A stretch of DNA of 64,000 nt, taken from NCBI GenBank assembly GCA_039566865.1, contig CM076957.1, positions 11,479,896 through 11,543,895 on the forward strand, read 5' to 3'. Source of the DNA: Aurelia coerulea. Its lineage: Eukaryota > Cnidaria > Scyphozoa > Semaeostomeae > Ulmaridae. The notes below the pieces were generated by a model, which saw only the letters and a list, made by a program, of their open reading frames with translations, had not been told where the DNA came from and searched no databases. Shown piece after piece: positions 1 through 10,275 of this stretch. Every line of letters starts with the position of its first letter. Within the stretch, counting starts at the first letter, position 1. The position numbers and the translations under genes are program-made.

Positions 1-130
1 AGATGGACAGGGCTTGATCCCAGGTAGAGCCCCACCACTTGAGCGCCATAACAAGGAAGGGGTCGCGGACTCGGTTGGGTCTATTCTACTTCTGCGATCC
101 CAGCGCTTGGCGCTAAAAACCGCAACTTCA
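1..130 (+). repeat. 3' part of a tRNA-derived SINE-like repeat
   Basis: The first 50 bases contain a B-box-like GGCTTGATCCC followed by AGAGCCCCACCACTTGAGCG. The same block occurs at 29040-29095, where an A-box-like segment lies upstream. The window edge cuts the A-box side off here. A short (CACCTTC)-like run lies at 128-147. The repeat match is seen directly; tRNA derivation is inferred from the paired boxes in the other copy. Confidence 0.5.
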
Positions 131-1433
131 CCTTCACCTTCACCTATGGCGTGTTGTGTACGCTTTAGCACGTGCTATCCTTTTGGGAGGATGAACAAGT
201 CCTCCCCCTGGTATCGATGACCTTTTCAGGACTCCCAAGAGGACAAAATACATGAATTTATGCAAGTGTCATCAGTTTTAGGAAGGAAAATTTGCTCATT
301 GTTTTCATTCTCACAGTGATCCAAAGAGTGGAAGAAATACCAAACAGAAAGTTTCAAAATTAGAATTTATTTCATGCCCATACCAAGCACACTGAAGATT
401 TATGAAACACAAAACTTTTTAAATTGGATAACGGATAGCCAAGAAAATTATTTTTGAAGTTGGACCTTATTCCTTGATTTGTTTGCATAAGCACTTCCGG
501 AATATCGCTGCCTGGACTGAATTTTCAAAGCAATATTTCTCTGCTCAGAGAGGTCCGACAATTTTCGTTTGGATCTTATTCAAATACTCTAGTCATGTAC
601 GTTCATGTAATCTCAACGTTGATTGGAAATATTTTTATTTTGGTTCATTTTTACGCAATTCATAATGGCGTAAATTTGCAACATTCGTGTCTTTAAAAAT
701 CATTTTAAGAATAAAAAAGTTGAAATATAAAAATTGGGGTAAAATATAGTTACAAAAACTTCCAAATTAAAGCCACTATTCGTGTAAGTTTCTAGCAATT
801 CATGGTAGTTTGTGGTAGTTATGAAGGAAAACACACTTTTCTTTGTTTCTGCTAAGGGGACAAATAAAACTGCTTGAAAACAGTGATTTTATTTATAACA
901 ATACAAAGCAAAGCTTTCTGAGGGTTGAATTTCATGACTCTATGTCAAAGAGTCAGTTAAGTCAGTTTTGAGGGCTTTAGCAGGCGTTAAGTTATTTTTA
1001 TTGCAGAAAACATCAAAAAATCTCATAAGTCTCCGTTGTACCACGAAAATAAGAACGACCATAATTCTTTTTGGTTGAAACGTGCACAAATAGTATGGCT
1101 TTAATTTTCTAATTTTTTTGGAAAATACCTTTACCCCCTATTTTTATATTTCAACTATTGAATTTTTGAAATGAGTGTTAAAGATATGAATTTTGCAAAT
1201 CTACGCCATTATGAATTACATTAAGATGAACTAAAATATAAATATTTCCAATCAACGTTGAGATTGCATGAACGTACATGACTAGAGTATTGAAATGAGA
1301 TCAAAACGAAAATTGTCGGACTTTTCTGGCCAGAGAAATATTGCTATAAAAATTCAGTCCAGGCAGCGTTATTCCGGAAGTGTTTATGTAAGCAAATCAA
1401 ACAATTAGGCCCAACTTCAAACATCATTTTCTT

Positions 1434-2845
1434 GCCATTTGAGAGGCATTTGAGAGGAACTTCCGCCCAGTTAGTGTTCTCAATACCTTTTCAAAGATAT
1501 ACGAAAAAGTCTTAAAACAGCAACTGATTAAACATTTAGACAACACGCTTTCTGTTTTCATTGACGAGCATATGGCACCCAGCATGTTTTAATACGTCTG
1601 ATAGAAGATTGGAGGTCTAACCTCGACAACGACTATCTCGTGGGGGCGATTCTAATGGATCTTTCCAAAGCTTTCGACTGTATTCCACATGATTTGCTCA
1701 TTGCCAATTTACATGCATATGGATTTGATGAAGATGCGCTAGTCCTTATCTATTCTTATCTCAAAAGGCGAGAACAAAGTGTTCGGATAAATAATACATA
1801 TATAGTTCTTTTCAAGAGGTCATATCTGGTGTACCCCAGGGCTCCGTGTTGGGACCTATCCTGTTCAATTTTTACATAAATGATTTATTTCTTTTCATAA
1901 AACAGGCAACGCTTTATAATTACGCTGATGACAATACAGTTGCTTATTTTTCTAAAAGCATGCCCGATCTTGTGAATATTTTGGAAAAAGAAACATGAGT
2001 TGCCTTATCATGGCTATAAAAAAATGAAATGATTGCCAACCCTGAAAAATTCCATGCTTTATTGCTCAAGAAGGACCGGACAGATACCAGTGGAGAACAA
2101 ATTAACATTAACGGCAAACTGATAAAATCTGAGGAGACCGTGAAACTTCTAGGCGTTACGTTGGATTATAAACTTGATTTCGACCCACACATTTCGAATC
2201 TTTGCAAAAAAGTCCCTTGGTATGGTATTTTTCATCTTCCAGATCATTACAGAAAATTGAACAGTTACAAGAACGCGCTTTAAGATTTCTCTATAATGAT
2301 CATACCAGTTCGTACAGCGAGTTGCTCTTCAAGTCAGACAAATGCACGATGCTTATTGCTCGTCAAAGAACCCTTTGCATTGAAATATTCAAAACAGTGA
2401 AACAGTTAAACCCACCTTTTATGCAGAACATATTTAAATTACGGTCTTCAAAATATTCATTAAGAAATCCAAATAACTTAGCCCATGTTAGGCCTAATCA
2501 AACAACATTTGGGTCCAACAGTTTAATGTCTATTGGGCCACAGATTTGGAATGGCCTACCAAACGAGCTGAAATCTGCAGAAAACTTGAAAAGTTTTAAG
2601 AGTCTAATAAAACAATGGGACGGACCGACCTGCAAATGTAATGCCTGTCAGTGCTTGCCTGTCAGTGCAATTTAACGTTTTAATTTAGTTTTGCCAGTGC
2701 AATTAAAATTTGTAACAATATCTAATTTGTTTTCCGTGTACATATTCGATTTTGATTAGTTAACTTTGTATATATGTATATTTATGTGTATGTATTGTTA
2801 GCTACAATGTAAAATCGAATCAAAATAAATTTACAACAACAACAA
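1434..2845 (+). mobile_element. 5'-truncated LINE (CR1/L2/jockey-like)
   Basis: A non-LTR retrotransposon fragment starting inside the reverse transcriptase and ending in a short (ACA)n tail at 2833-2845. Its borders are fixed by the interrupted arm of the surrounding foldback repeat. Its C-terminal end has the W-x(4)-CxCxxC pattern also seen in the LINEs at 54.4 and 62.6 kb, so those three probably belong to one clade. No clear target-site duplication was seen. Confidence 0.8.
1466..2675 (+). pseudogene. Broken LINE reverse transcriptase ORF
   Basis: Reading across frames gives, in order, RPVSVLNTFSKIYEKVL, the catalytic block LSKAFDCIPHDLL near 1660, SGVPQGSVLGP near 1825, and YADD at 1921-1932. 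A thumb/C-terminal region follows from 2029 to 2675. Frame changes lie near 1550, 1812 and 2210 and a stop near 1997, so no full enzyme can be made. The intact form would copy its own RNA at a nicked target site. The product ends with a W..C.C..C cysteine cluster. The endonuclease part is missing through 5' truncation. Confidence 0.85.
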
Positions 2846-2998
2846 CGGCTATCCGTTGTCCAATTTTAAAAATGTTTGTGTTTCATAAACATTCAGAGTG
2901 TACTGGATCATATGGGCATGAAATAAATTCAGATATTGAAACTTCATGTTTTGGTATTTATTCTAAACTTTCTTTTGTTCCGGATCACTGTGATTCGT

Positions 2999-3180
2999 TT
3001 TTGCAGGTTTTTGGAAGGGGCTTTCTGCAGAAAATCAGCTATATCCATGGGAAGAAATGGCCGACTAAAGCCGGGTAAAATTGCTGAACCTAATTGAACA
3101 TATTGTAAAAAAAAGGGAAATTTTTGAATATAATTGAAAATTTTGTTGACAGCCGTGCATTTTTCTTGCACTCACCCGGT
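2999..3180. repeat. Dispersed repeat, second copy at 20.53-20.74 kb
   Basis: The segment from TGCAGGTTTTTGGAAGGGG through GAAGAAATGGCC, and the end ACTCACCCGGTA, recur in the same order at 20535-20740. This shared block abuts the right arm of the foldback repeat and may be its terminal part. No coding potential was recognised. Confidence 0.5.
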
Positions 3181-3690
3181 AGATTAGTAGGCTGAGATCA
3201 GAGATCACATGTTCCTATTTTGATTTGCAATGTTTCGAAACATGCACAAGAAAAGAATTCTAACCGTTCTAGACCGTTTTGGAAAAGCCTGAAAGAGGCA
3301 AGGAATTGTGATCAAATCTTTAAGTATTCAGCTTTTGGCCAATTGCCTCATTCGTTCTTGAAGAACCTGAAGTAAGCTTTGATTACACATCAGTATGCAC
3401 TACGGGCTTCCTGCTTGCGGCCTTTGTTCTTATGGTAAAACACCATCAAATTTGTCGAAACTTTTGCCATTTTCCAATCTTTCCCATTGACACGTTTATA
3501 GGGAGATCAGCAACAGCCTTAAACGGTATTACCCAACTTAAAAGAATGAAGTATTAAGTAACTTATAGTTGGTTAGCATATTGATAAATTAATAGATCGA
3601 TTCACAACTGCACATTTTGGCAAACATCGAACTGTTCTTTTGTACACTGTATTTAAGCATCTCTGCACTGATCTGATAAATTGCTTATTA

Positions 3691-3836
3691 GGGAGACGAG
3701 ATACGCTTTGTCCGTGGAAATTTATGTCTCCCCCTCCCCCCGTGCAATGGGTTAAAGCTCATACGCCCGTCAGAGCTCCAACCCAAATGCTCGGGAGACA
3801 CATATGTTTCTTCCGGCAAAGCGTATCTCATCTCTC
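3691..3836. mobile_element. 146-bp MITE with TA flanks
   Basis: Terminal inverted repeats of about 20 bp (GGGAGACGAGATACGCTTTG at the left, the reverse complement with two changes at the right) enclose a C-rich centre. TA dinucleotides flank both ends at 3689-3690 and 3837-3838. Size and TA flanks suggest a Tc1/mariner-type non-autonomous element, but TA is weak evidence in AT-rich DNA. The rest of 3181-4064 shows no gene. Confidence 0.5.
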
Positions 3837-4064
3837 TAGCAATTACAGAGGCTCAACTGAATGAGGCTATAACAAGAAAAGCGAAGAAATACAAACGATA
3901 GAAATAAGCATAAACCCAGATTGAGGAAAAAACTGATTGAGTTGATCCCAAATTGCATAGCTTTTCCCATCGACACACCCATATTCATTAAAACGCAGAT
4001 CTTATCAGATCTTATCAGTGTATATGTCAGTGCATTTGCGTGCAGCTCTTTCTTAGTTTATTTA

Positions 4065-5900
4065 TCATACAGATGTCTCACTGTGTTGTGCAATGGCGCT
4101 ATCTTGCTGCCCTTGTGGAGGTACAGATTTCATATCAGAGTCTGCAAAATTATCATCACTCGTGCAGTCCTGTGCATTGTTTGTAGACATCCCCGTCGTT
4201 GTACTATCGTCTTGCTTCTGGTCATGAATTGCTGTATCTTTATCACTTATTACCCTTTCACTCTTTGGTCCGTTGCTACATGATTTGACAATAGGTGCTT
4301 TGACGATGGATCCATTTTTATTCGCTTCGAGCCCCATAGCAGCCTCGTTTTGTTCAGCAATAGAACGTTCCATCAAAACAAAGCTCTCTCGATTTGTACC
4401 ATCCCCGGGCTCTCTTGTAATTTCTTCGCTATCGTGCGTGGTGGCATTGTGTGGCACATGTTCATCGGAGAGTTTTTCAGAAGCATCTGCTTCTCCCTTC
4501 TCTGTTGCATGAACATTTTGATGCTGCTCACCATTTTCTACGATTCCTGTGTTATCTGGATCAACTTTTTCCAGCTCAAGCGACATCCTCTCTGATTTGG
4601 TCTTTACCTTTCGCATTTGTTCTTGTTCCACTGTTTTTGTTACTTGGCATTTTTTGTCATCAACTGAAATATTCTTTTTTTCACTTGTTTCTCTCGGTTT
4701 TTCAATTACTTTACGATCAGAACTGTAAGCATGCTCTGATACATTCTCCGCAGCCTTAGCTGATGCAACCAGGATGGGAGCAGACATGTGACATGTTGAT
4801 AAAGTTTCTTGAATGCCATGATGGAATGCGCCAGCAGCTCTTGCAAGCGGCATTAAAATCTGTTGGAATGCAGGCAGACTCTGCCTTTCGATAGCAGCCA
4901 ACCTCCCTTCCATTGAAGCCACTGTCTGTTGCAAAGACAAAACAGATTTGTTCATCTCTTCCTCTCTCTTCTCGTTGGAAACCTGCAACTCTACAAGTAA
5001 TTCTAAAATGTGGAAATCTTCGGGATATTTTTCAGCCAGCATATGACAGAGTAATGATAAGCGTTTGCCAAACCTCTCAGTTCTTGAATTATCTACTCCT
5101 GAGCGCCCTTCGCTAGCCCGATTTCTCTCTTCGTTTCTTTTTCGCCTTAATCTGACTAAATCCCCATTTGGTGCGACAAAATAAGCATTTTCATCAGCAA
5201 TATGCCTGATTTCATTTTGTCCCGTATCATGCACATACCACTCTCGTTTCATGTCTTCTTGATGGCTATCTGCTTCAATGCTGGAATGATACGAATGGTC
5301 TGCTCCATTTGTACTATGTTGGTTAGCCATATGCCATCTGGGATCATCTCTATGCACCCGTCCTTCATAACTGATTTCACTACCAGTTTCATTGTGATCA
5401 AAATATTCATCCTCCTCCGCAATATCTTCCATATTCCGGCATAAATAAGATGAGTTGTAGTGTCCATCTTCTATTTCAATGTATTGGGCCTTGTGAGAGT
5501 TTTTGCTTTTCTTCTCGGGGTTTCGAATTTGTGGGCTACTGTGGGCTGTATTTTCTTGCGCTATTCTTCTTGTCTGGCTGCTCCATGGTTGACTTTCAGC
5601 TCGCCTAGCAGGGCTTGCTTCTCTGGGACTAGGTAGCTCATATGACGAGTCAAACCCTTCATCATTATTACTCGCTATGTTCTGATGTGCCAGATCATTC
5701 GGTGTATTGTGCCCTTTCTCTTTCTTCTTCTTGCTTTTGCTGCGTCTAAAGCTATCCTTTATCGGCTTCAGTGCTTTATCTAATGGACTGACGCGGCCAT
5801 CTGAGCTTTGTTGGCTTGAGTTCATCATTCTTAAAGCAAACGCACGGTTGGTTGGCGGATGTTGAATTTGACCACTCTTTGAAGTCTTTATTGATGGCAT
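4065..5900 (-). CDS. Putative scaffold-like protein with C-terminal PDZ ligand (last exon)
   Basis: An open frame of 611 codons, far longer than chance in this DNA. The chosen start is the ATG at 5900, because a splice acceptor (TTTTAG|G) ends two bases upstream; the frame continues 18 codons further, but those would be intron. Residues 52-62 are a basic cluster (RRSKSKKKKEK) and 250-261 another (RLRRKRNEERNR). Residues about 275-345 are predicted by eye to be helical, possibly coiled-coil. Residues 390-600 are polar, acidic and probably disordered. The last four residues, ETSV, fit the class I PDZ-binding pattern S/T-x-V. No catalytic domain, signal peptide or membrane segment was seen. AATAAA (minus strand) lies just past the stop at 4056-4061. 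I do not recognise the family; a cytoplasmic PDZ-linked adaptor is inference. Earlier exons, if any, lie above 5901. Confidence 0.75.
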   Translation of the reverse strand: MPSIKTSKSGQIQHPPTNRAFALRMMNSSQQSSDGRVSPLDKALKPIKDSFRRSKSKKKKEKGHNTPNDLAHQNIASNNDEGFDSSYELPSPREASPARRAESQPWSSQTRRIAQENTAHSSPQIRNPEKKSKNSHKAQYIEIEDGHYNSSYLCRNMEDIAEEDEYFDHNETGSEISYEGRVHRDDPRWHMANQHSTNGADHSYHSSIEADSHQEDMKREWYVHDTGQNEIRHIADENAYFVAPNGDLVRLRRKRNEERNRASEGRSGVDNSRTERFGKRLSLLCHMLAEKYPEDFHILELLVELQVSNEKREEEMNKSVLSLQQTVASMEGRLAAIERQSLPAFQQILMPLARAAGAFHHGIQETLSTCHMSAPILVASAKAAENVSEHAYSSDRKVIEKPRETSEKKNISVDDKKCQVTKTVEQEQMRKVKTKSERMSLELEKVDPDNTGIVENGEQHQNVHATEKGEADASEKLSDEHVPHNATTHDSEEITREPGDGTNRESFVLMERSIAEQNEAAMGLEANKNGSIVKAPIVKSCSNGPKSERVISDKDTAIHDQKQDDSTTTGMSTNNAQDCTSDDNFADSDMKSVPPQGQQDSAIAQHSETSV

Positions 5901-5925
5901 CCTAAAAGTTAATATTATAAAAAAA
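5901..5925 (-). promoter_or_regulatory. Splice acceptor before the 611-codon exon
   Basis: On the minus strand a pyrimidine-rich run ends in TTAACTTTTAG followed by G and then ATG. This suggests that a 5'-UTR or coding intron ends at 5902, one base before the start codon. It is why the upstream in-frame ATG at 5954 was not used. Confidence 0.55.
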
Positions 5926-7134
5926 TCAATTCCTTCTTGTATCATGTGTTCCACTAAACACGTACAGCTAGCACCAGGGATAGTTATTTGAAGAATCTTT
6001 GATGATACCGGATGAATAAAAAGAAAACAATCCCCGTTGGAAAGGCCACTGCTCCCTGGATATCAATGCAATAATATCGAAAAATATATCATTTAATGGT
6101 AGTCATGTTCCAATCCATTCTAAAATTTATCTAACTGAAATCGGCCACCCCATAGATCTAATCGGCTAACTAAGATTTTTTCTACCCATTCCAAGTCATG
6201 TGACCACACTCTTGGCAAGCCCAGCGGGGTCACATCCATATGCATATGTATATCATGTAAGTTCTCTAAGCTTTAGATAGACCCCTAATCTCTGATTTTA
6301 CATGACAAAGATTGACCCTTTTCTCTGAACGTTACAGAATGAATTATCCATTTCATTGCCAATGAAATGTCTCCCTGGCAAAATTCTCCACTGTCTGCAT
6401 CAAAAAGCAACTTTTACAATCGATACACTCCTAATATTGCCCATTACCAGGCTCCCCCTTGCATTGCATTGCAGGTTACAATATGGCAATTGATCTAATG
6501 TTACAAGTAACATACATCAGTGTACAGTTGTTGTAATTTCTTCATTGTGCATAATGATTCATCTAACAAATATTAAGTTACCGAAAAGGTTCGCATTCAG
6601 TACCATAGATTGATGTCCTAATTTGGAATTTTCTGACTTTCCATGAAAAAACTAAACTGATTACAATTGAGTCCCAGTAATCGCTATTCAAAACGAGTCT
6701 ACTACACCAAACCGAGACCGCTCATACGGGGACTCATAATATTACGGCATATTTTTTGGACTGACTTTTTTCACTTTTGAACGCACTTTGGAACGAGGCT
6801 GTTATACACAGTCATGTACAAAGTAAAGAACAAAATACAACGCCATAAAGATTTGAGCAAATTCGAATCGCAAATTCGATGGATTGATATTGACCAACGG
6901 AAACTCGAAGCTCAAAGCAGAGTTTCAAGGAGCTTGGCCTGACAGAACAAGGTTTTACGAACAAGAATGCCATGAGATCAGTTGGCGACAACGTCTATCT
7001 TTGTGCGTAGGTACTATTTTGTTGCTTTCGCTAAGCATTAACTGATTTATTGTGAAGTTTTGAGAACCACAAATGTTTTTGTTTTTCCGCCTAGGCCCTT
7101 ATCGAAACGAGGCAGTAATAGTCATTTAAAAAAG
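5926..7134. other. Noncoding stretch, probable intron or 5' flank
   Basis: No convincing ORF. Positions 6668-6745 (GAGTCCCAGTAATCGC ... GGGACTCATAATATTAC) resemble the block at 38440-38515 and share GACTCATAATATTAC with 37913-37927, so this is a dispersed repeat. The rest, next to the minus-strand gene, shows nothing I can name. Confidence 0.4.
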
Positions 7135-7293
7135 AATAGACGATTACGCTAAAGATGGCGGCAAGGAAATTTTTACCAAGATGCACCGCGTTCTTTAATC
7201 AAATTCCTATAGAATCGTTAGAGATTCGTTTTTCGAACGCAATGCATCTTGGTAAAAAGTTCCTCGCCGCCATCTTTAGCGTAATCGTCTATT
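7135..7293. mobile_element. 159-bp MITE with about 50-bp inverted repeats
   Basis: Positions 7135-7185 and 7243-7293 are nearly perfect inverted repeats (ends AATAGACGATTACGC and GCGTAATCGTCTATT) around a loop of about 57 bp. A transcript would fold into a long hairpin. No internal gene. The superfamily cannot be fixed because no clear target duplication is visible. Confidence 0.75.
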
Positions 7294-7315
7294 GCGTTTG
7301 ATAATGAGTCGTAGT

Positions 7316-7894
7316 AGCCTCACTACATAAGGACCCTCAACTTACGCTCATCTAATTGAAGTGAATTAATGTTGTTGTTGTCGCTCCAGTCAAGGGCCTT
7401 ATGGACTAACTCTTCTCAAAACGGCAAAAAAATTCTCGCCAGGAACAAATTTGTTCCTGGACCAATCAGGATGCAAGACTTGAAATAACTTGATGGGATT
7501 GGCTGATTCTTTTTCAATTTAAACTTCTCGCCAAAGGCAAACAAACGAATTCGAACAACGCGTTCGACTGAACTGCTCCAACGATCAAAATCTCAAAGTA
7601 GCGAACGAATTTACGAGATCTTTTGCGTCCCCAAACAACCAAAATATCACTTATGGGTAGGACTTTTTTGCTTTAATAGCTTGAAGAAACATTCATCTAA
7701 GTACTGATAGCTTGTTTTGCAGTGTAGCACTTCAGGAAAACCACTTTTTGCGGTGATTTAGGGTCGGTGGTTTCAAGAAAAAATAGCAGGTGATTTAGGC
7801 CATGTCCGTTTCTGGAAGCGTAAGTCCATGAATCGTAGTTATAGCGCCCATCAGCCTATCAATAGCGATAACCTACGAACATATAATCAGTCTA
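7316..7894 (+). repeat. Dispersed repeat RA, inverted second copy at 38.76-39.34 kb
   Basis: The stretch from AGCCTCACTACATAAGGACC to ATAATCAGTCTA is found again, reverse complemented and about 93-95% identical by eye, at 38757-39340. It contains a palindromic AGGAACAAATTTGTTCCT near 7441-7458. No ORF of note. Two long, similar copies show a mobile family of moderate age; termini give no clear superfamily. Confidence 0.7.
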
Positions 7895-7942
7895 GAGTCG
7901 TAGTTAGGAGCGTCCGGCAGCCTTTTAATAGCGATAACTACG
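7834..7942. repeat. Two tandem hairpin units, 65-bp period
   Basis: Two units, 7834-7877 and 7899-7942, each pair a CGTAGTTA..GCG arm with an AATAGCGATAAC..TACG arm. They end in ATAATCAGTCTA near 7883-7894 and 7946-7957. The loops differ while most of both arms is kept. The first unit belongs to repeat RA; the second lies just outside it. Confidence 0.55.
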
Positions 7943-7959
7943 GCATTATAATCAGTCTA

Positions 7960-8344
7960 TGAAAAAACCACCCTATTTTTAAGAATTTATGTCCTAAAAA
8001 GCCTGGTTCTAAAATACCCTTTCTCAAAGATATTGGGAATTAACATGATAGACATATGCATATGGAAGTGACCCAGCTGGGTTTTGGGAGGTTTTAGTAT
8101 GATACTACTTTTTTGCACTCATGGTACAAAATATGTTAGAAGAACGATGTTTTATCAAGGGATTGATCACATGATTGAAATGGGTGTAAACAAACCTTTG
8201 CCAATTTTTGTCTAATCTGAAATTATGAAGGATTTTCTCGAGAAAGTCCCTCCAAGAAACGATCAAGACATGATAAAAGTCACAACCAACTTTTCCTAAT
8301 CTTTATGCCTAACGTGGGCCTTACAGAGATTACTTCTCAACGCG
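7960..8344. other. No gene; unassigned AT-rich sequence
   Basis: Only a short TTCTCGAGAAAGT block at 8235-8247, shared with 20101-20115, stands out. Nothing else is recognised. Confidence 0.3.
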
Positions 8345-8347
8345 TTA

Positions 8348-9135
8348 AGCCCCGTTAAATCGCTCTCAACATTGCACTGAACATCGCTCTACATTTGTAG
8401 AGCGATGTTCAGCGATGTTGAGTGGTGTTCAGTGGGGGTGTTAAAACGCTCTCAACAATTTGACTGAACATTTTGTTGAGCGACGTAACTTCTCACTTTC
8501 GGAGACCCAAGACGAGGCAAACTCTATTTGGGTACAATCGTTTTGGCGCCATATACAGTAGTTTTTGTTAGTTTGTGTTCAAAATGGCGGTAGTATCTGT
8601 AACTCAAAAGCGAAAAGTCCTTGTAGTCATCAATCATCTAGAGCTTATAGATGAGGAGGATGGCGAGGGAAAGGATCATAAAAAGAGAAAAACGAATGCG
8701 TGGATGAAAAGAAGAGACGCTCTCACTGCCAGCTGAATCCATGCTTTCATAGCGATTTGCCGTAGCGATTTTTGAAATGAAATTAAACTTCTCCCTCGTC
8801 ACTTTTCGACCACGTTCTCGATATGTTCTGGAAGTTTATTTGTTTGTTTCTTTCCTTGGCGCGAAAAGTAATGCCTAGTGCGCTTGCGCCGACTGAACAT
8901 TGTTGGATGGAGTGTTAAAATGCTCTCAACATCGCTCAACAACACCTAGAACAATAGAAATGTTGAGTCGACCCACTGAACATTTTTGACTTCTTTCAAA
9001 CTCCACTCAACATCGCTGAACACCGCACAACATCACTGAACATCACTGAACAGGGTGTTAAAATGCTCTCAACATTTGCCCTCTACAAATGTAGAGCGAT
9101 GTTCAGTGCAATGTTGAGAGCGTTTTAACGGGGCT
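8348..9135. mobile_element. PIF/Harbinger-like non-autonomous element
   Basis: A 788-bp element bounded by 55-bp terminal inverted repeats (8348-8402 and 9081-9135) that match at 54 of 55 positions and begin AGCCCCGTTAAA. It is flanked on both sides by TTA (8345-8347 and 9136-9138). A 3-bp TWA duplication is the known mark of PIF/Harbinger transposons. Inside are many variants of CTCAACATCGCT and CTGAACATCGCT in both orientations, so the subterminal regions can fold on themselves. The transposase is missing; only a short ORF at 8584-8736 remains. Confidence 0.75.
8584..8736 (+). CDS. 50-codon ORF inside the Harbinger-like element
   Basis: An ATG-to-stop frame starting MAVVSVTQKRKVLVV with an acidic DEEDGEG segment and a basic end KKRKTNAWMKRRD. 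The W/R-rich end faintly recalls the N-terminal region of HARBI1-like nucleases, which often carry an RRRxWWVRPW-type motif. That resemblance is weak and may be chance. It is too short for a nuclease and may be the remaining 5' end of a deleted transposase gene. Confidence 0.3.
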   Translation: MAVVSVTQKRKVLVVINHLELIDEEDGEGKDHKKRKTNAWMKRRDALTAS

Positions 9136-9138
9136 TTA

Positions 9139-9660
9139 GCATCTGTTATCCTCTTTATGGTTCCAGGGATGAAATTCATTTTCCCAAAGGGATGACATTT
9201 GCTAAAGCATGTAAAATCAACTGCAGCAAGGAAACTAAATTTTGGCATGATGTTAGGCATGTTTTGATAGTTTCTTAACGGGGCTCTCTGGGAAAATCCT
9301 TCATAATTTTAGAACGGAGTGGTTAGTTTCAGTCAGGCAAATTTTTAGTGGATTTGAACATGTCCACCATTAAATAGCATATTTGCCAATATAATTTCTT
9401 TTATATTTAGGGAGCAGTAACCTTTTCAGACAGGGCTGGTTCTTCTTGCTCATCCGGTAGAACGAGATGAAAAGCAAATTTTTGTTGAAAATCGTCTTTC
9501 ACAAACTTCTTTTTTTTTGTCAAAATCTGACAAAAAATGTTGTATTCCTTCGAAATACAAAGAATACTAGCAATCACCAGTGGTGCTGGTAATGTGTTAG
9601 AATTCATTCATCTCTGTTAGCCCATTTATCTCAAAGATTGGATTGAGGAAAATGGTAACT
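9139..9660. other. No gene recognised
   Basis: Short blocks (GGGATGAAATTCATTTTCCC at 9165-9184, CTAAAGCATG near 9202) vaguely resemble parts of 150-225 and 20375-20420. Open frames here are short and lack family features. Confidence 0.3.
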
Positions 9661-9849
9661 TTAAAGGGGCCTGTGCAAGATAGAGCCTTTGCGCGCCGAC
9701 GTTCGACTTTCTGATTATCAGAAAGTAAGATGGCTACCGCACAGCAGCAAGTTTCATGTTTTCAGCGTTTTCCGTTTTGTGTATTAGAAATAGGTGCCTG
9801 GCACTGGCAGTAAGCTTGAAAGACCAAAAAGAGAGAAAATGGACCTGTT

Positions 9850-10122
9850 GTGTATTTTTCCGAGTTGATAGAAGTTCTGGATGAGAGCAAAATAGTAAGT
9901 TCAAATTCAAACCTTGGTGCTTATAAATATAAAGGTGCTTTATCTACGAACCCCAAATTTTGGTGGTCTAAAAAGGCACAATCTATAGATTTGCGGGCAT
10001 GTGGGCCATATCATGACGATCGAATTCCAAGCTTTATTTGCGACAGAGAAGATCAGGCCATGTTTGTCTTCAAAAGGACTGTATTTCGATGTAACGTGAA
10101 CACAACAGAACGCTTTTTGTGA
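9850..10122 (+). CDS. Hypothetical 90-codon ORF in the TTAA element
   Basis: The frame is open before the first ATG (YFSELIEVLDESKI) and contains GAYKYKGALSTNPKFWWSKK and DLRACGPYHDDRIPSF. The composition is protein-like rather than random, so it may be an exon of a transposon or host gene. I do not recognise a family. Possible donor sites exist upstream near 9809 and 9895. It lies between the left terminal repeat and the LINE's poly(A) end. Confidence 0.35.
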   Translation: MYFSELIEVLDESKIVSSNSNLGAYKYKGALSTNPKFWWSKKAQSIDLRACGPYHDDRIPSFICDREDQAMFVFKRTVFRCNVNTTERFL

Positions 10123-10275
10123 ATACAGGGTTTAAACAATGGTAGTTAATCTGTGTTGAAATATTCAGAAATATTTCCATCAGTTATTGTGTAACTTACT
10201 CAGTTCAAATCAATAAAGACAATAAGCATAACAATCATGCAAATGAGCTTAATTTTGCTCAGTTGAACGGAACGA

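Larger units (their letters stand above)
304..2997. mobile_element. Foldback element interrupted by a LINE
   Basis: Positions 304-690 reappear as an imperfect reverse complement in 1190-1433 plus 2846-2997. The right arm is split exactly where the LINE at 1434-2845 sits: the arm stops at TTTTCTTG and resumes at GGCTATCCG, matching continuous sequence in the left arm. The 691-1189 spacer is AT-rich and has no recognisable gene. Arms look about 80-85% identical by eye. No flanking duplication was found, so the outer ends are approximate. Confidence 0.7.
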
